The translations under genes and the position numbers were made by a program. From Emydura subglobosa (taxonomy: Eukaryota; Chordata; Testudines; Chelidae): a stretch of 64,000 bases of DNA. Each line of letters opens with the position of its first letter. The first letter of the stretch is position 1. Below the pieces are notes generated by a model. That model worked only from the letters and a program-made list of their open reading frames with translations. It did no database searches and was not told where the DNA came from. Location of the stretch: assembly GCA_007922225.1 (NCBI GenBank), contig ML679970.1, positions 38,485,460-38,549,459 on the forward strand. The letters are read 5' to 3'. This document shows positions 38,841 to 50,171 of the stretch, one piece after another.

Positions 38841-40841
38841 AATGAAATTATGTCAGTGGAAGCTCTGCCATTGATGTCAATGGGAGCAGGAACAGGCCCC
38901 TACAGTACACATTCTCTCCTCATCCAATGACAGTAAGGCGTGAGCAGGAAAGAAGCAACAGGCCAAATACTTCTCTAGCATAGCTCTATTTACATTGTCA
39001 GGCTTACACCAGGGACATTTGACCCAGCCTCCTTAATATTTTAAGTTTTCTTGCCCCTCTTTCCCGGTTACCTGCCAATATATTGTGTGCTACACAAGAA
39101 AACATAACAATATTCAGTATGCCTGACATCACAGCCCAGCTGCAGATGTGCACAAGCTCCACTCTAACCAGCCTGGCATTTGAAATACCTATCTTGGCAT
39201 TGACCGCTGGCAATTTCCACCCCACAACTCCCTTTAACTCTTTTTTGCATTGACAATCGGCTGTGTTCAGAGCACAGAAGTTTGAAATCTTGCTGTTCAG
39301 GGGGAGATTTTAGCAGGCGCAAATTGGAGCTTGGTGCCAAATTTCCAGTGACAGCCAAGGGAACTGGTGTCTAACTGACCCTTGTGCCTTTAAAAATTGG
39401 TCTCTGAAGCCATAAACCCTTGAGGAAATTCCTAAGACACCGGCAGAGCAGGGAATCAAACCCCCAAATCTCAGATTTCACAGACACGGTTGTCCGTAAA
39501 GCTACTGAGTGCTGCTGCTTGGATGGGAAGGAGTCCAGCGGGCCTGGATTCTTAGAAGTTTCCAACATCAGCAATATTAAAATAACCCTTCCGCATCTCT
39601 ACTGTGTGGTGTTACGTTAACTGCTGTCTAGCAAACTCTTTGCACGTTGCTGCTGGCAGTTTCCCTTTTCACTATTAAAAAGCCCCGGGGGGAGGGGGGG
39701 GAAGGTGGAGGAATGACTCACGCTTCACAATCATTGGCTTGTTTGTTACTTTCCCCCCTCCCTGGATCATGGGCTTGCTCCTGGTGCACATGCTCAGTAG
39801 TGATGGAATGCTCCGAAAACAGGCTGGTAAGTACAGCAAAACCTGCCTTTAGCGACCACCCAGGGGACCAGCAAAACAGGACATCAGTGGGCAAGTGGAG
39901 GTGGTCTTCACAAGGAGAACAGAACCTGTTCTGGGATCCCTTGGGGTGTTGTCAGGCAGTTGGTTAAGGCAGGAACACTGTTCTTAGGGCAAGTTTTACT
40001 AGGTGGTTAGATAGTCCAGGCAGCTACAGTTTTATTAGCCTTGACTCTTGAAATGGTTTTCCATCCCTTTGATGGCACACAGTAGAACGTTTATCCTCGA
40101 TGGTTTTGTATCCATTGGGTGGGGGAGAAGGTTTCAAATCAGGTACAGAATAAACTGAGGCCAACATGGAACCACATGCTTACAACAGCTCTTAACCCCA
40201 CTTGTCTTTATTGTATCTTGTTGCCTGTCTTGGGCTAGACCGTGACTTAGACTGTGTGCCTGGGTAAGCCAGTAAGAATCCCCTTATGCCCCCCACCTGG
40301 ACTCTGGGGGCATGGCCAGGGCTAGCTGCCCGCCTAGTCCCTCTCCAGAGCAGGTGGGTGTGGAATGAGTGGAGCATTGGCTCCACCCTCCTACTTGCTG
40401 GCCAGGGTAGCTGACCGAGCACCATGGGCAGAGGGTAATTACTGCTGGGAAAGACACCCGCAGAGTAAATCACTACCCCTGGGAGCAAGAGGGAAGCAGG
40501 GATTGTGTGTCTGAGCCATAGCACCTCCTGGGGTGCAGCAATCTATCCAGCATGCCTTGCTCGGGGCAGCACCTACTGTCACAATCTAGCTCGTATATGT
40601 TAATTAAATTAATACTGAGACAGCATCTACGCTGTTAAAAAGATTTCTCCCTATCAGGCTGCATTATGCACTTACCTCTGGGTTTTATAATCTCACTGCA
40701 TGCTCACTTTTCCAGAAACATCAGCAGGCTGTCTATTTGTGGGATGAGTGTCAGAGTCGCTTTGCAGAGTCACCCATAATACTTAGGGCACAATGTTCAT
40801 ATACCATAAGACAAGCAGTATTGATCAATACCATGGTAATG

Positions 40842-41052
40842 TTCCAGAGGGGTAGCCGTGTTAGTCTGTATACAGCAAAAACGAGAGTTCTGTAGCCCTT
40901 TAAAGACTAACAAATTTAATTTCAGCAGGCATATGCAGTTGAGCTGAAGCCCATGAAAGCTTCTGAGAAAGTGAGCTGAAGCCCACGAAAGCTTATGCCT
41001 GCTGAAATTAAATTTGATAGTCTTTAAAGTGCTACAGAACTCTCGTTGTTTT
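40842..41052. mobile_element. 211-bp foldback element with 13-bp target duplication
   Basis: It starts TTCCAGAGGGGTAGCCGTG and ends with GTTGTTTT. Arms of about 60 bp near 40878-40938 and 40990-41052 are inverted copies of each other. The centre holds a tandem pair GAGCTGAAGCCCA(T/C)GAAAGCTT. Flanks carry the same 13 bases, TACCATGGTAATG, at 40829-40841 and 41053-41065. The left end GCCGTGTTAGTCTGTA is a common reptile repeat start; a transposon class is not assigned. Confidence 0.75.
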
Positions 41053-42498
41053 TACCATGGTAATGGATGCCTTAGGAATACCTGTGATAGACACACTGAT
41101 TGATATTTATAAACTCACCCATCCAGTGTCCTGGATACAGCAATTACACAAGTGACAAGGGCAAATCTGGACATCCCAGGCCACTCCCACAGCTATTGCT
41201 ATTAGATGTCCTATGCAACATCCCAGCTAGACTCTCAGACCATTGGTTTGGTTGGTGAGAAGCTGATGAGCTTTGCTGCTCTTTGAAATTTATTGTTTGC
41301 TCCCAGTCATAACTCTAGGCTAACACTGCCTGATACACACCACTTAGAAAGCTGGCACAGCACAGGAAGAGAACAGCATATTTCCATGACCTGGCATCTG
41401 AAAACATTTTAAAATTTAAAAAAAAAAAAAACACCTCTGCTCTTGTTGCTGTGAAATGCAGCCCAGTCGTCCCTCGTTTAGCAGCCCTCAGTCAAGGAGC
41501 CCGAATGGAGTATCCCGCCAGGCGTAACATATGTTATATTTGGAGATGCCATGTCCACAATGGACGAGAGAGCAGGATCCAGGCAGTTTACCCTCACTGC
41601 AGTGAGGTAGAAAAGAGGGCCGTGCACGCAGTGTTCTAAATTAGCCCTTAGCATGCTGTGGGAAATGTAAAGTAATATGTCCAAGCAAGCTCTCATTTAG
41701 CTATCAGGTACTTTCTGCAGTTCCTTTCCAGTCATTGTTATTACAGAGATATTTACATCAAAAGGAAGCCATGTCCTCTATAACTAGCTGGTCCCTCCTG
41801 CCTGAGTCAGTGAGGGATGCCATAGTGCAGAGTCTATGACATGACACTTACTTCCATGCTGGTGTGCAGGAAGGTTTTTTAAAATCTACGTTAGGCATCA
41901 AGTAATCCAATATGGTACCACGAGCCCTGAAAAACCCTGATAACACAAACCATCAATAGAGAATCTGTCACTGGCTTTTAACTATAAAATCTGGAAACAG
42001 AGAGGGGCTATCATTTGAACTTAGGCGCACAGTATCTAGCAGAAAAACATAGTGCATGACTTCAAAGTAACTTCATCGATTTAATAGTCGGGAGAGAAAG
42101 GAAAATGGCCCTCAAATCTTTTTGCCAATTTCCAGTGCTATTAAATATAATCATCGCTGCTCCCTTTAATCTTTGCTTCTCTTCAGGGACCTGGCAACAA
42201 AGGAAGTGCAGTAATGAGAAGCAAAAACAAGATGTAATTGCAGCAGAGAATGTAACCTCTCAAACATGCTGTCAAACTGCAATAGACTGAACTTTTTATG
42301 GTAGTGGGACTGCATCGGAGGCATAGAGCTCAGGGATTCCTGTGGCCCAAAGGAAAGAGAGGGGAAGAGCCCAGTCCACCAGTGGCCAAGTTTAGATACC
42401 TTTAGCCACATGGCATAGTACTTTGCTATTTGAATAATCCTATTGGAATCAATGGCATTTGACTGGCATTAACAACATTTGGATTAAGAAATGAGAAC

Positions 42499-42518
42499 AC
42501 AAAAAAAAAAAAAAAAAA
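42499..42518 (+). repeat. Poly-A tract
   Basis: About 18 A following GAACAC. No retroposed body was recognised upstream. Confidence 0.8.
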
Positions 42519-42589
42519 CCCAACCTGGAGATGTGAAATGGATTAAAAACTGACTGACTGGTCTCAAAATGTGATTATCTCTGGGGAAT

Positions 42590-42800
42590 CAGCACGGAGC
42601 AGGGATATTACCCCTGCACCTCAGAACCTGCCATGCGTATCCTCACAGCAGCCTGTGAGGTAGGGCAGTCATACAATTATTCCCATTTCACAGATGGGGA
42701 ACCAAGACAGAGACTAAATGATGTGCCCAAGGACACACAAACTCTGTGGCAGACTGGGAATTGAACCTAGGTCTCCTAAATCAGCACCTGATCCCCTACG
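42590..42800 (-). mobile_element. MIR-type SINE, minus strand
   Basis: CCTCACAGCAGCCTGTGAGG, CCCATTTCACAGATGGGGAA, TGTGCCCAAGGACACAC and GAATTGAACCTAGGTCTCC give a clear reverse-complement MIR. Confidence 0.75.
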
Positions 42801-43230
42801 TAGTTGCTCACCGAATTCCATGATGGCAGACCGAGAACCCCACTTAGTGGGTTTAATTCAATGTTACGTGGATAGAGGATTTCCTCAGTATTCCAACAGT
42901 GATGACAGAACGCTAACCATTAAAGATAAATACACAAGTTACTAGAGTAATTTACCGGAAAAAGATAATCTAATCTAGGGGAGACCTCACTGCAAAATCC
43001 AAGTACATAAAAAAGTCATCCTGCCGTCACACAACTCAATTACTGAGAGTTAACTGTAACTGAATGAGTTAAGAACTAGAGTGAAGGTTAAGTGAATTAC
43101 AGCACTTAAAAATGAAAGTTAATTATGGAATGTTTGCAAACTTCTCAAGCTATTCCTTCCACTTGCCTGTGGACAGATGGATTTTCTTCTCCAGCTGAGT
43201 TCCTTTGCCACTGAACTAGTTCCTAATTCA

Positions 43231-43516
43231 GTGCTTGTCTGCATTGGGGGACACAGGAAAATTAATCCAAATCAACTAAAGATGTGAATTTAAAGTGGAT
43301 TAGTTAAACTGAATTAAATCCCGCCCTGGATGCACTGATTCAGAAATCAAATGTCCTTAATTTGGTTTGCTTAAAATAAACTCAATTAAGACCATTTTAA
43401 TTCTGAGTGAGAACATCCACTTAGATTTTTTGAGGTTTGACTAATCCACTTTAAAAATTCACACCGTTAGTTGATTTAAATTAATTTTCCTGAGTTTCCC
43501 TGTATAGACAAGTCCT
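43231..43516. mobile_element. Foldback MITE, about 286 bp
   Basis: The left arm (GTGCTTGTCTGCA, GGAAAATTAATCCAAATCAA, AAAGTGGATTAGT) is the inverted partner of the right arm ending TAGACAAGTCCT. Arms are about 110 bp each around a short loop near 43340-43400. It is non-coding and shares ...CTTGTCTAC termini with the MITE at 34618-35625. Confidence 0.75.
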
Positions 43517-44989
43517 AAACAGTACAACCAGGCACAACAGCTACAGTTCTCAGAGAACCATTGCTAGAAAGAGATGCATAAAGCTCCATTGCCAAAAACT
43601 ACTACAGGGGAGTAAGGGGAAAGCATTAGGGAATTATTCCAAGCAAGTTACTTGGTCATAGCAATGCTTTTGTCAGGGACATTGGTGCAGATTTCATTGG
43701 CTTTCACTTTTCCACTGTGAAAGCCTCTGGATCCAAGAAACCCCAGAAATTCCTCTTCTCCTCTCCTTTCCACCTCCCAATCCCATTCTCTTCTATTCTA
43801 CTATAAGAAACCTTTGAAAGCACAACATTCAGGGATGCCAGGCCTGTGTCTGTAGCAGCAATCCCTTCCTTTCATCCCCTTTATGGCCTAATGCATATTA
43901 TAGATAAAATTACTAATTAAATAAATCAGATTAATTGATCTAACAGATTAGTTATTATACGCACACATATCCACCACAACCTAGCCATTATTTTTACTCC
44001 ATTTAAAAACATAACAACTGCCCACAGACAGGAAAGACAAAAGAAAGAGGGAGAAATGTACCATGCTTTCTCAGCTGCTCCTTTCCTTATTTATAGAAAT
44101 AATTCTTCTACCCAGATTCCCAGCCTTTCAATTAACTAATGCTTGACACCCAGCTCCAGGCACTGGCCCATTTGGACAGACTCCTCTGATGGTTTCAGCC
44201 TTTCAACAAAAAATGGGCTGGCTCAGAAATGTTGCAGCAACACTGCATTCAGCCAGCTGGCCCTGGGCTAGCATGAGATGGGAACCTCACCCTTTGGAGC
44301 ATCTTGTATCATGTTCTAGGGCAACCCATTTGGCTGATCCGCTGCCGATGGGCCTGGCTACAGATGCCACCCATTCTTTAGCAGGAAGTATTCAGCATCT
44401 GGGTTATCTTCACATACGTGTGGTTGGGTCTCAGCACTCCGCTGATTGTTTCTTTTTAAGATCTAATGATCTTATAAATAATAGACTAAAGAAAAAACAA
44501 TCTCTCCCTCAGGAAACATTAAACAGGATCTTTAAAAAAGGCTTGGGGAAAAAAGAAATCGATCTTTAAGCAAAAGATCAAATGGCATTAAAGCTATTCC
44601 TGTAACTGGCTGCTTTAATCAGCTAACCAACGTTTAGAAAAAACATTTGAACAGGATACCTTTTGGATCCTCAGTGCATGAATTCTCTGTATTGAACTGC
44701 TGCATTTGTCACAGATCTCTACATGAAGTTGCAGCAAATTCAATGGGGTTTCATCCCAGCTTCCCATTAAAGGCAAACACCTCTTACAAAACACTGGGTC
44801 TGCAACTGTAACATTCTCAACTCCTCTAGCCAGCTGACAACCATTCTGCTAGATTTTGTCTCCCTTTGGTCCTTCCATCTGAACCTGTCTTGCCACCTTT
44901 CCCAATCACAGATCACTTCAGTCTGCGCCCTCGCCTGACAGCACTCAGCAAGCTGGAAGCAGCCTGGATCAGGAATCCAGATTTCCTTT

Positions 44990-45235
44990 CAGTATGGAGA
45001 GGCAGCGTGTTTTAACGGATAGGACTGGGAGGGAACCAGGAGACCTGGATTCCATTCCTAGCTGTGCCAGTGACCTGCTGGGTGACCTCCAGCACGTCAC
45101 GTCCCTCCTCCATGCCTGTTTTCCCCTCACCTTCTGGTCAGTAAACGCTTTGGAGCAGGGACGGTCTTACTTGGGTGTCTGTACAGCACCTGGCACAGCC
45201 GGGCTGTGATCACAAATGGGGCCTCTAGCGACCAT
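44990..45235 (+). mobile_element. Full-length tRNA-derived SINE (MIR-like head, short-repeat tail)
   Basis: Head GGCAGCGTGTTTTAACGGAT and GGATTCCATTCCTAGCTGTG, body GACCTGCTGGGTGACCTCC, and tail CTGTACAGCACCTGGCACAG join in one unit. It shows that the 'CAGCACCTAGCACA' tail scattered elsewhere belongs to this SINE. It ends 145 bp before the CpG island. Confidence 0.7.
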
Positions 45236-45379
45236 TGGCAAACCTAACAACTACAGCCTTTTAAAGCGGCACTGCAGAACAGAGCGGGGAGCTCAGTCCG
45301 GGCAGAGGCATTAATGCAACGTCTTGCTATTCAAACCTTCTCCGGACCAGGGCAGTGGCTCTCTGGCTCCTAAAAGTTC

Positions 45380-45910
45380 AAGACCAGAAGTTCTCATGAC
45401 CAGCTGCAGCAGCTGAATTTAAACCCAAACTGCTTCCCTGGAAGAGGATCCCTTCCCACACTGACCCGAGACCGAGACCGAGACCGAGCAAACTGCGCGG
45501 GAACAACTCGTTCAAAGCAAAGCCAATTCTCCCCCGTCGTGCCCCCGACCCACGCGGCCTCTGGGCTGGGGGCGTCCCCCCCGCTCTCCCCAGCTGCTCA
45601 CTCACCGCACCCGGCTCCGGACGGCTCCAGCCCGCCTCAGCGCGGCTCTGCTCTGCCTCCAACCCAGCTCCGGGAGCTGCTCCTCGGGTCCCGGCTCTGC
45701 TCCTCAGGCTGCTCTGTCCTTAGCTCGGCCCCACTTAGCCCAGGCAGCTCCCAGCTCACACGGAGGGCGGGATTCTCGGCCTCCTGGCTCCTCATTGGCC
45801 TGGCCGCCCTGTCAATCAGGCTGACCTGGAGTGCTGGCCTCTCCCCACTGGCCCTGGGGGCTGTCCATCTCAGGGCCCTGCTTCCTCCTCGACCCTCCCC
45901 TGTCCTGGGG
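45380..45910 (-). promoter_or_regulatory. CpG-island-like promoter, probably minus-directed
   Basis: This roughly 530-bp block is far richer in GC and CpG than anything nearby. On the minus strand it carries a CCAAT box at 45798-45794, a GC box at 45809-45804 and a further GGCGGG-type element near 45765. A strong GTGAGT splice donor follows downstream at 45605. No TATA box is evident, as is usual for CpG-island promoters. A GAGACC hexamer repeated about four times lies at 45463-45490. The gene served is not identified. It lies about 7 kb past the POC1 3' end, so it is not the POC1 promoter. Bidirectional or lncRNA use is possible. Confidence 0.6.
45606..45662 (-). CDS. Possible first coding exon starting in the CpG island (unrecognised)
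   Basis: An ATG at 45662 opens 19 codons, beginning MEAEQSRAEAGW, that end exactly at a CG|GTGAGT splice donor in phase 0. The exon lies downstream of the CCAAT and GC boxes, as expected for a minus-strand gene. The peptide is short and low in complexity, and I do not recognise it. The ATG could simply lie within a non-coding first exon of a lncRNA. No matching second exon was found at lower coordinates. Confidence 0.28.
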
Positions 45911-48574
45911 TACTAAGAGACGGCCAACTAAGACGACCCACCACGTTTTAGGAAGGGGCCATTTTCAATGGGATGACAAGAGCTGAAGACCAGCTCCATT
46001 GGCCAAAACGCTGCCAAGGGGAGGGAAGGGGCTGCTGGAGGGGAATTGGCTTAATCCAGACATTTGGAGTTAACGGTTTTGTTCCAGGAGAAGAGTGCTG
46101 CCTGCAAAATCATTGGTGCTGGGTGCAGCGCTGTAGGGCCCTGTGCACTCTAAACTAGTGAGGGGTGCATGCCCTTTAGGGCAGTGTGCAAAACCCCAAA
46201 AGGCGGAAGCTGGAAAGATTCCCATTGGCCAGGGAGAGGGATACTAAGGCCTGAGAGGGACACAGCCTGGCGGGGCTGTTAGTTCATCATCTGTTTGATG
46301 CACCTGATGGTTTACTTCCTCTGTACTCAACCCGGGTGATAGATGCAGGGGGGAGGGGAAATCCTGCTCAGGGAGGGGGTCCTTGAATCAGGCATGGCTC
46401 TTTCACAGAACGGGGATTGGCCCAGCCTGTCAACACCAAAGGGTCAGGGGGGTGGAGAATCCATGGTTTAAGCAGGGAGGGGACCGTCTGTGACCAAGGA
46501 GGAGCACTTGGATGCAGCAGCACCTGACTGCAAGCCCACTGGGACTTACCTGAAGGAGCTGTAGGCGTCAGTCCCAACGATTCCAGTTCTGCGCTTTCAA
46601 ACCCCTTGGGGAGGCACTTCACAGGCTGAGGCGAGGAGACGGGTTCACAAGCACCAGAAGGACGCTACTGGAGGGAATGAGCAGGAAGGGGCTGGACTTC
46701 AGTGTCAACTCTCAGTGTATCTCGGGACATATACAAGGCTCCTGGCCAAAGCAAAGAGAGAGGGGCAATTCCTTTTCTTCCTCAAACCAATCACAGGGGA
46801 TCTAAGAATCTCAAAAGCTTCCCCAAGACTCTAGTTCTTATGAAGGTTGATATGGCTTTAGGCAGAGATCACCCCCACTTAATACTGATCCAGGGGAGAA
46901 CGCTATCACTGTTATTAGCTACATAACTGAAGCAGTGACAGGCCAGTTCAAAAGCCATCACCATGACAATCTTTTGACTCCATCTTGGGGTTCACAACAG
47001 AACCCAATGGCAATAATGAGATTCTTACACTGCCAAAGCCTTGCCCCAGTGATCGCCCAAAGCTCTCCTTTGAGTCAGCTGTTTACAACAGGATAACAAC
47101 TTAGATCAGTTGGTGTCCTCCACCTTCTCTCCCCATCTCCTGGAAAGTGTCCACATTTAATGAGACTTGGACATTTACTGCTGCTTTTACCAAGGTTTGG
47201 TTTGGTTTTTTTTAAATCTAGCAATGGATACCAACAGCTGAAACAATTCTCTCTCTCTCTCCAGGGCAAAGAGTCCAGCCTTCTGAGCCAAGCCCAACCT
47301 TGCATCTTGAGGGAGGGGGAAGGCATTCAGAATTGACAGCTCGCTTGATGTCTCTGCAGTCACCATGTGGCACCTGGCTACACTGATAACATACTTCGCA
47401 AATTAACACACAGGCAACACCTTTTCCTATCACTGCCTCATCTATATACAGTGGATGACTTCACAGAAAGGTAGAAAGCAGTGACCTTGTCCTGTAACTG
47501 GGGCTCCATTGGGATCCCATTCACAGAATGTATAGAGCGAGGCAGTGAGAATACTCCAATTTATGGTGACTCTTTCACTAGCCCTGTTTTAGTAGAGTGA
47601 TAGAATTTCCTCCTCCATTAAGAATGAAAATACAGTATCAGGAAAGTCACGCTCCACTGTAAATTGCAGAACCATGCACCAAGGCCTGTTTTTATCTTTC
47701 CAGTAAAGGGTATGTGAGTGTGACAATGGAAACTTTTCTGAGAGCAGCAGACTATGTGTTTTCATAGGCCCACGCTGGGGGAAGTCTGAATGGAACAGCT
47801 CCCAGACAGCTGTTAAGAAAATACTCACAGAGGGAGTGTAAAAAGGAAGTGAAGCAATGCTAAACCTCATCCAGACAGCTATTCTGCAACTTATTCAAGT
47901 AACCCTTTCAGCAGGCAAACCAGCACCATTACTAAAAGATGCTACTCCTCCACCATGCTGCAGGCTTGGGAAAGGATTTAGACAGGCCACTTATTCACCA
48001 TTTTCTGGGGTGGGGAAGAACCCACTGATGTGACCTGCTAACAATTTATTTGTACCAAGAGTCACTGTGCTCTTGACTGAAGATGCATTAACAAAATGGA
48101 AGTGAATGATTGGGTTGTGTGAAAAATGCCCAAAAGGAGTAGAAATGGCAAAGGAGAACAGAAGCGATAGGATTTTGGGCAACCATCAGGCTTACGTACT
48201 TCACCTAATTGTTTTTGGGATGATGAAGGATCCATGGGACTCCCAGCAAGCGATGCATTAGCAGAGAGGAGTATGTTTATGTCTTAAGTGATGTACTAAG
48301 GATAAAGTAGTTTGGAGCACTGTTAGGGAAAGGGCCCATCATATAGCGCACATCCAGAGCACAATTATCTCCAGAACGTTCCAGTCTGGAAAATCCTAAG
48401 TGATAGGAGTCAGTCATTCCAACCAAGGGAAAGTGAATGGCAGAGAGGTGGAAAATATATTGTAACTACACAATGACGGCCTATTTTGCTGCAGTTACAA
48501 AGAAGAACCAAAGTATGTTAAAAATCTACTCTTAATAGAATGGTAGTTCTCTCTCCAACACATACTGTATTTAG

Positions 48575-48770
48575 AACTCTTATTACTAGCTCTTCTATAG
48601 AGCTCAAGCACATTACAAAAAGTTAAGTTTTATGATCCCTATTTTAGAGACTGGGAAGCTGAGGCACAGAGAACATGATTCATCCATGACAATTTTGTTT
48701 CAGAGCTGGCAACAGAACCCATGCCTCACGGCTCACAATCCAGCATGCTGTCATCAGCATGAAGTTGATC
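48575..48770 (-). mobile_element. MIR-type SINE, minus strand
   Basis: CCCTATTTTAGAGACTGGGA, GCTGAGGCACAGAGAAC and CAACAGAACCCATGCCTCA mark a diverged reverse-complement MIR. Confidence 0.65.
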
Positions 48771-50107
48771 CCATGCAAGACAGCTGTCTTTCTAGTTCCA
48801 TCCCCCCCCAAATACCTAGATTCATGTAAGCCATACATGATCCTCACTTCAAATCAGTGCTGTGGGACAAAGATAACAGAAAATCATCTTGTTAGAAATG
48901 CACTTGGCATAGGGTGATCTTTTCTAAAATCTGGAGAAAAATTGCACCTCTGCCCACTTAGCATCACAAAGTGATTCCCCTCCCCTCAAAGGCTAATGCT
49001 TCAAAAAGCAGGTTAATTTTAATGCAGATGTAACTTTTTTTTTTTTTTTAATTTAAAAGACCAAGAAAATGTGATTTGTACCACCAGGCGGGTGAGGACA
49101 AGTACAGCTTCTCCATAGTGCTGAGTTTAATTTTATTTTTTAGTTAGCTGACTGATGTGTGGTTATGACACTGTGGCTAGAGGTAATTTCTGCTGGGCAT
49201 TCAGCCTCTAACCCAGAACAATCAGTATCATAGTGCTCTGTGCTTTTGCCTACTTAGTTATGAGCTAAACTGTGGTCTCTCTCCAATTCCAGCTCCCAGA
49301 CAGGAAGGAAAGTGGGCAGTGCTTGAAGATTCTTGCATTTTCACGGATCATGCTTATGTTTAACACACTCCATACCCAGAGCAGCCAAAAATCCATTTGC
49401 TGCAGTCTTCAGGCATATGTAGCTCCCCTAGGGACTAATCCCGGCACAAAGAACTGTTGCTAAAAGTTTAGTGAGGTCATATGTCTGGCAAATCTAATGG
49501 CAACAAATTAAACTACTTTTTTAAGAACTTGGCTTAGGGTTTGCCTTGGAGATCCAAAATAAAATCCTTAACCCCTGCTTGTTCTCACCAGAGTAACAAA
49601 GAGCAATCTGCAAAACAAGTCCTTCTCACACTATATAGATGTACATTTTGAAATAAGTTTACACACTCCCTTCACTCACTTATCTATTCAATTGCTTCCT
49701 GAAGTAGTAGTTTTGTAAAATGGTCATTGCAGATTTTCCAATGCCATGACAATCCTAAATTTAAAAATGAGTGTAGACAGAAATCACTCCAGGGGGTATT
49801 TTGTTCTAAGTTCTGTTAAGATACTTTTTCAGTCTTTCTGATTTAACAGAAATCTGGAGCTACGTTAGTAAAGTTAAGTGTGGAATTTCCAAAACCGGCA
49901 CAGTGAGTTAGGAGGACAAGTCTCATTGAAAATCATTGGCTCTTGTGTGCTTTTGAGAATACAACCTTTAATGCTCAAAAGTATACTTTGAAATATATTG
50001 ATCAGAGCATTTTTGGTTGAAAGTTTAATAGAAAGAAGCAGCTTCAGAACATATTGTTAGATATGTCCACCCCATCATTATCCTTTTAATCCAGTTATTT
50101 AATAGAA

Positions 50108-50123
50108 GTGTGTGTGTGTCTGT

Positions 50124-50169
<46 letters not shown>
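50108..50169. repeat. (GT)n followed by (AC)n, self-complementary microsatellite
   Basis: GT repeats (50108-50125, one C interruption) switch to about 22 AC dinucleotides to 50169. The two halves are complementary. Confidence 0.95.

Positions 50170-50171
<2 letters not shown>

Larger units (their letters stand above)
37000..44980. other. Intergenic with SINEs and MITEs, no gene recognised
   Basis: Outside the listed repeats no exon was recognised. The 40200-40560 stretch is GC-richer and may be an unnamed repeat. 42090-42290 is AT-rich, looks single-copy, and is a plausible place for conserved non-coding sequence, but this is a guess. Confidence 0.45.

Noticed and set aside
44189..44569. 126-codon plus-strand ORF
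   Set aside because: Translation resembles no family I know and ends in an A-rich lysine tail; likely chance.
45539..45916. 125-codon plus-strand ORF across the CpG island
   Set aside because: It is a GC-driven open frame antisense to the likely transcript, without an identifiable domain.
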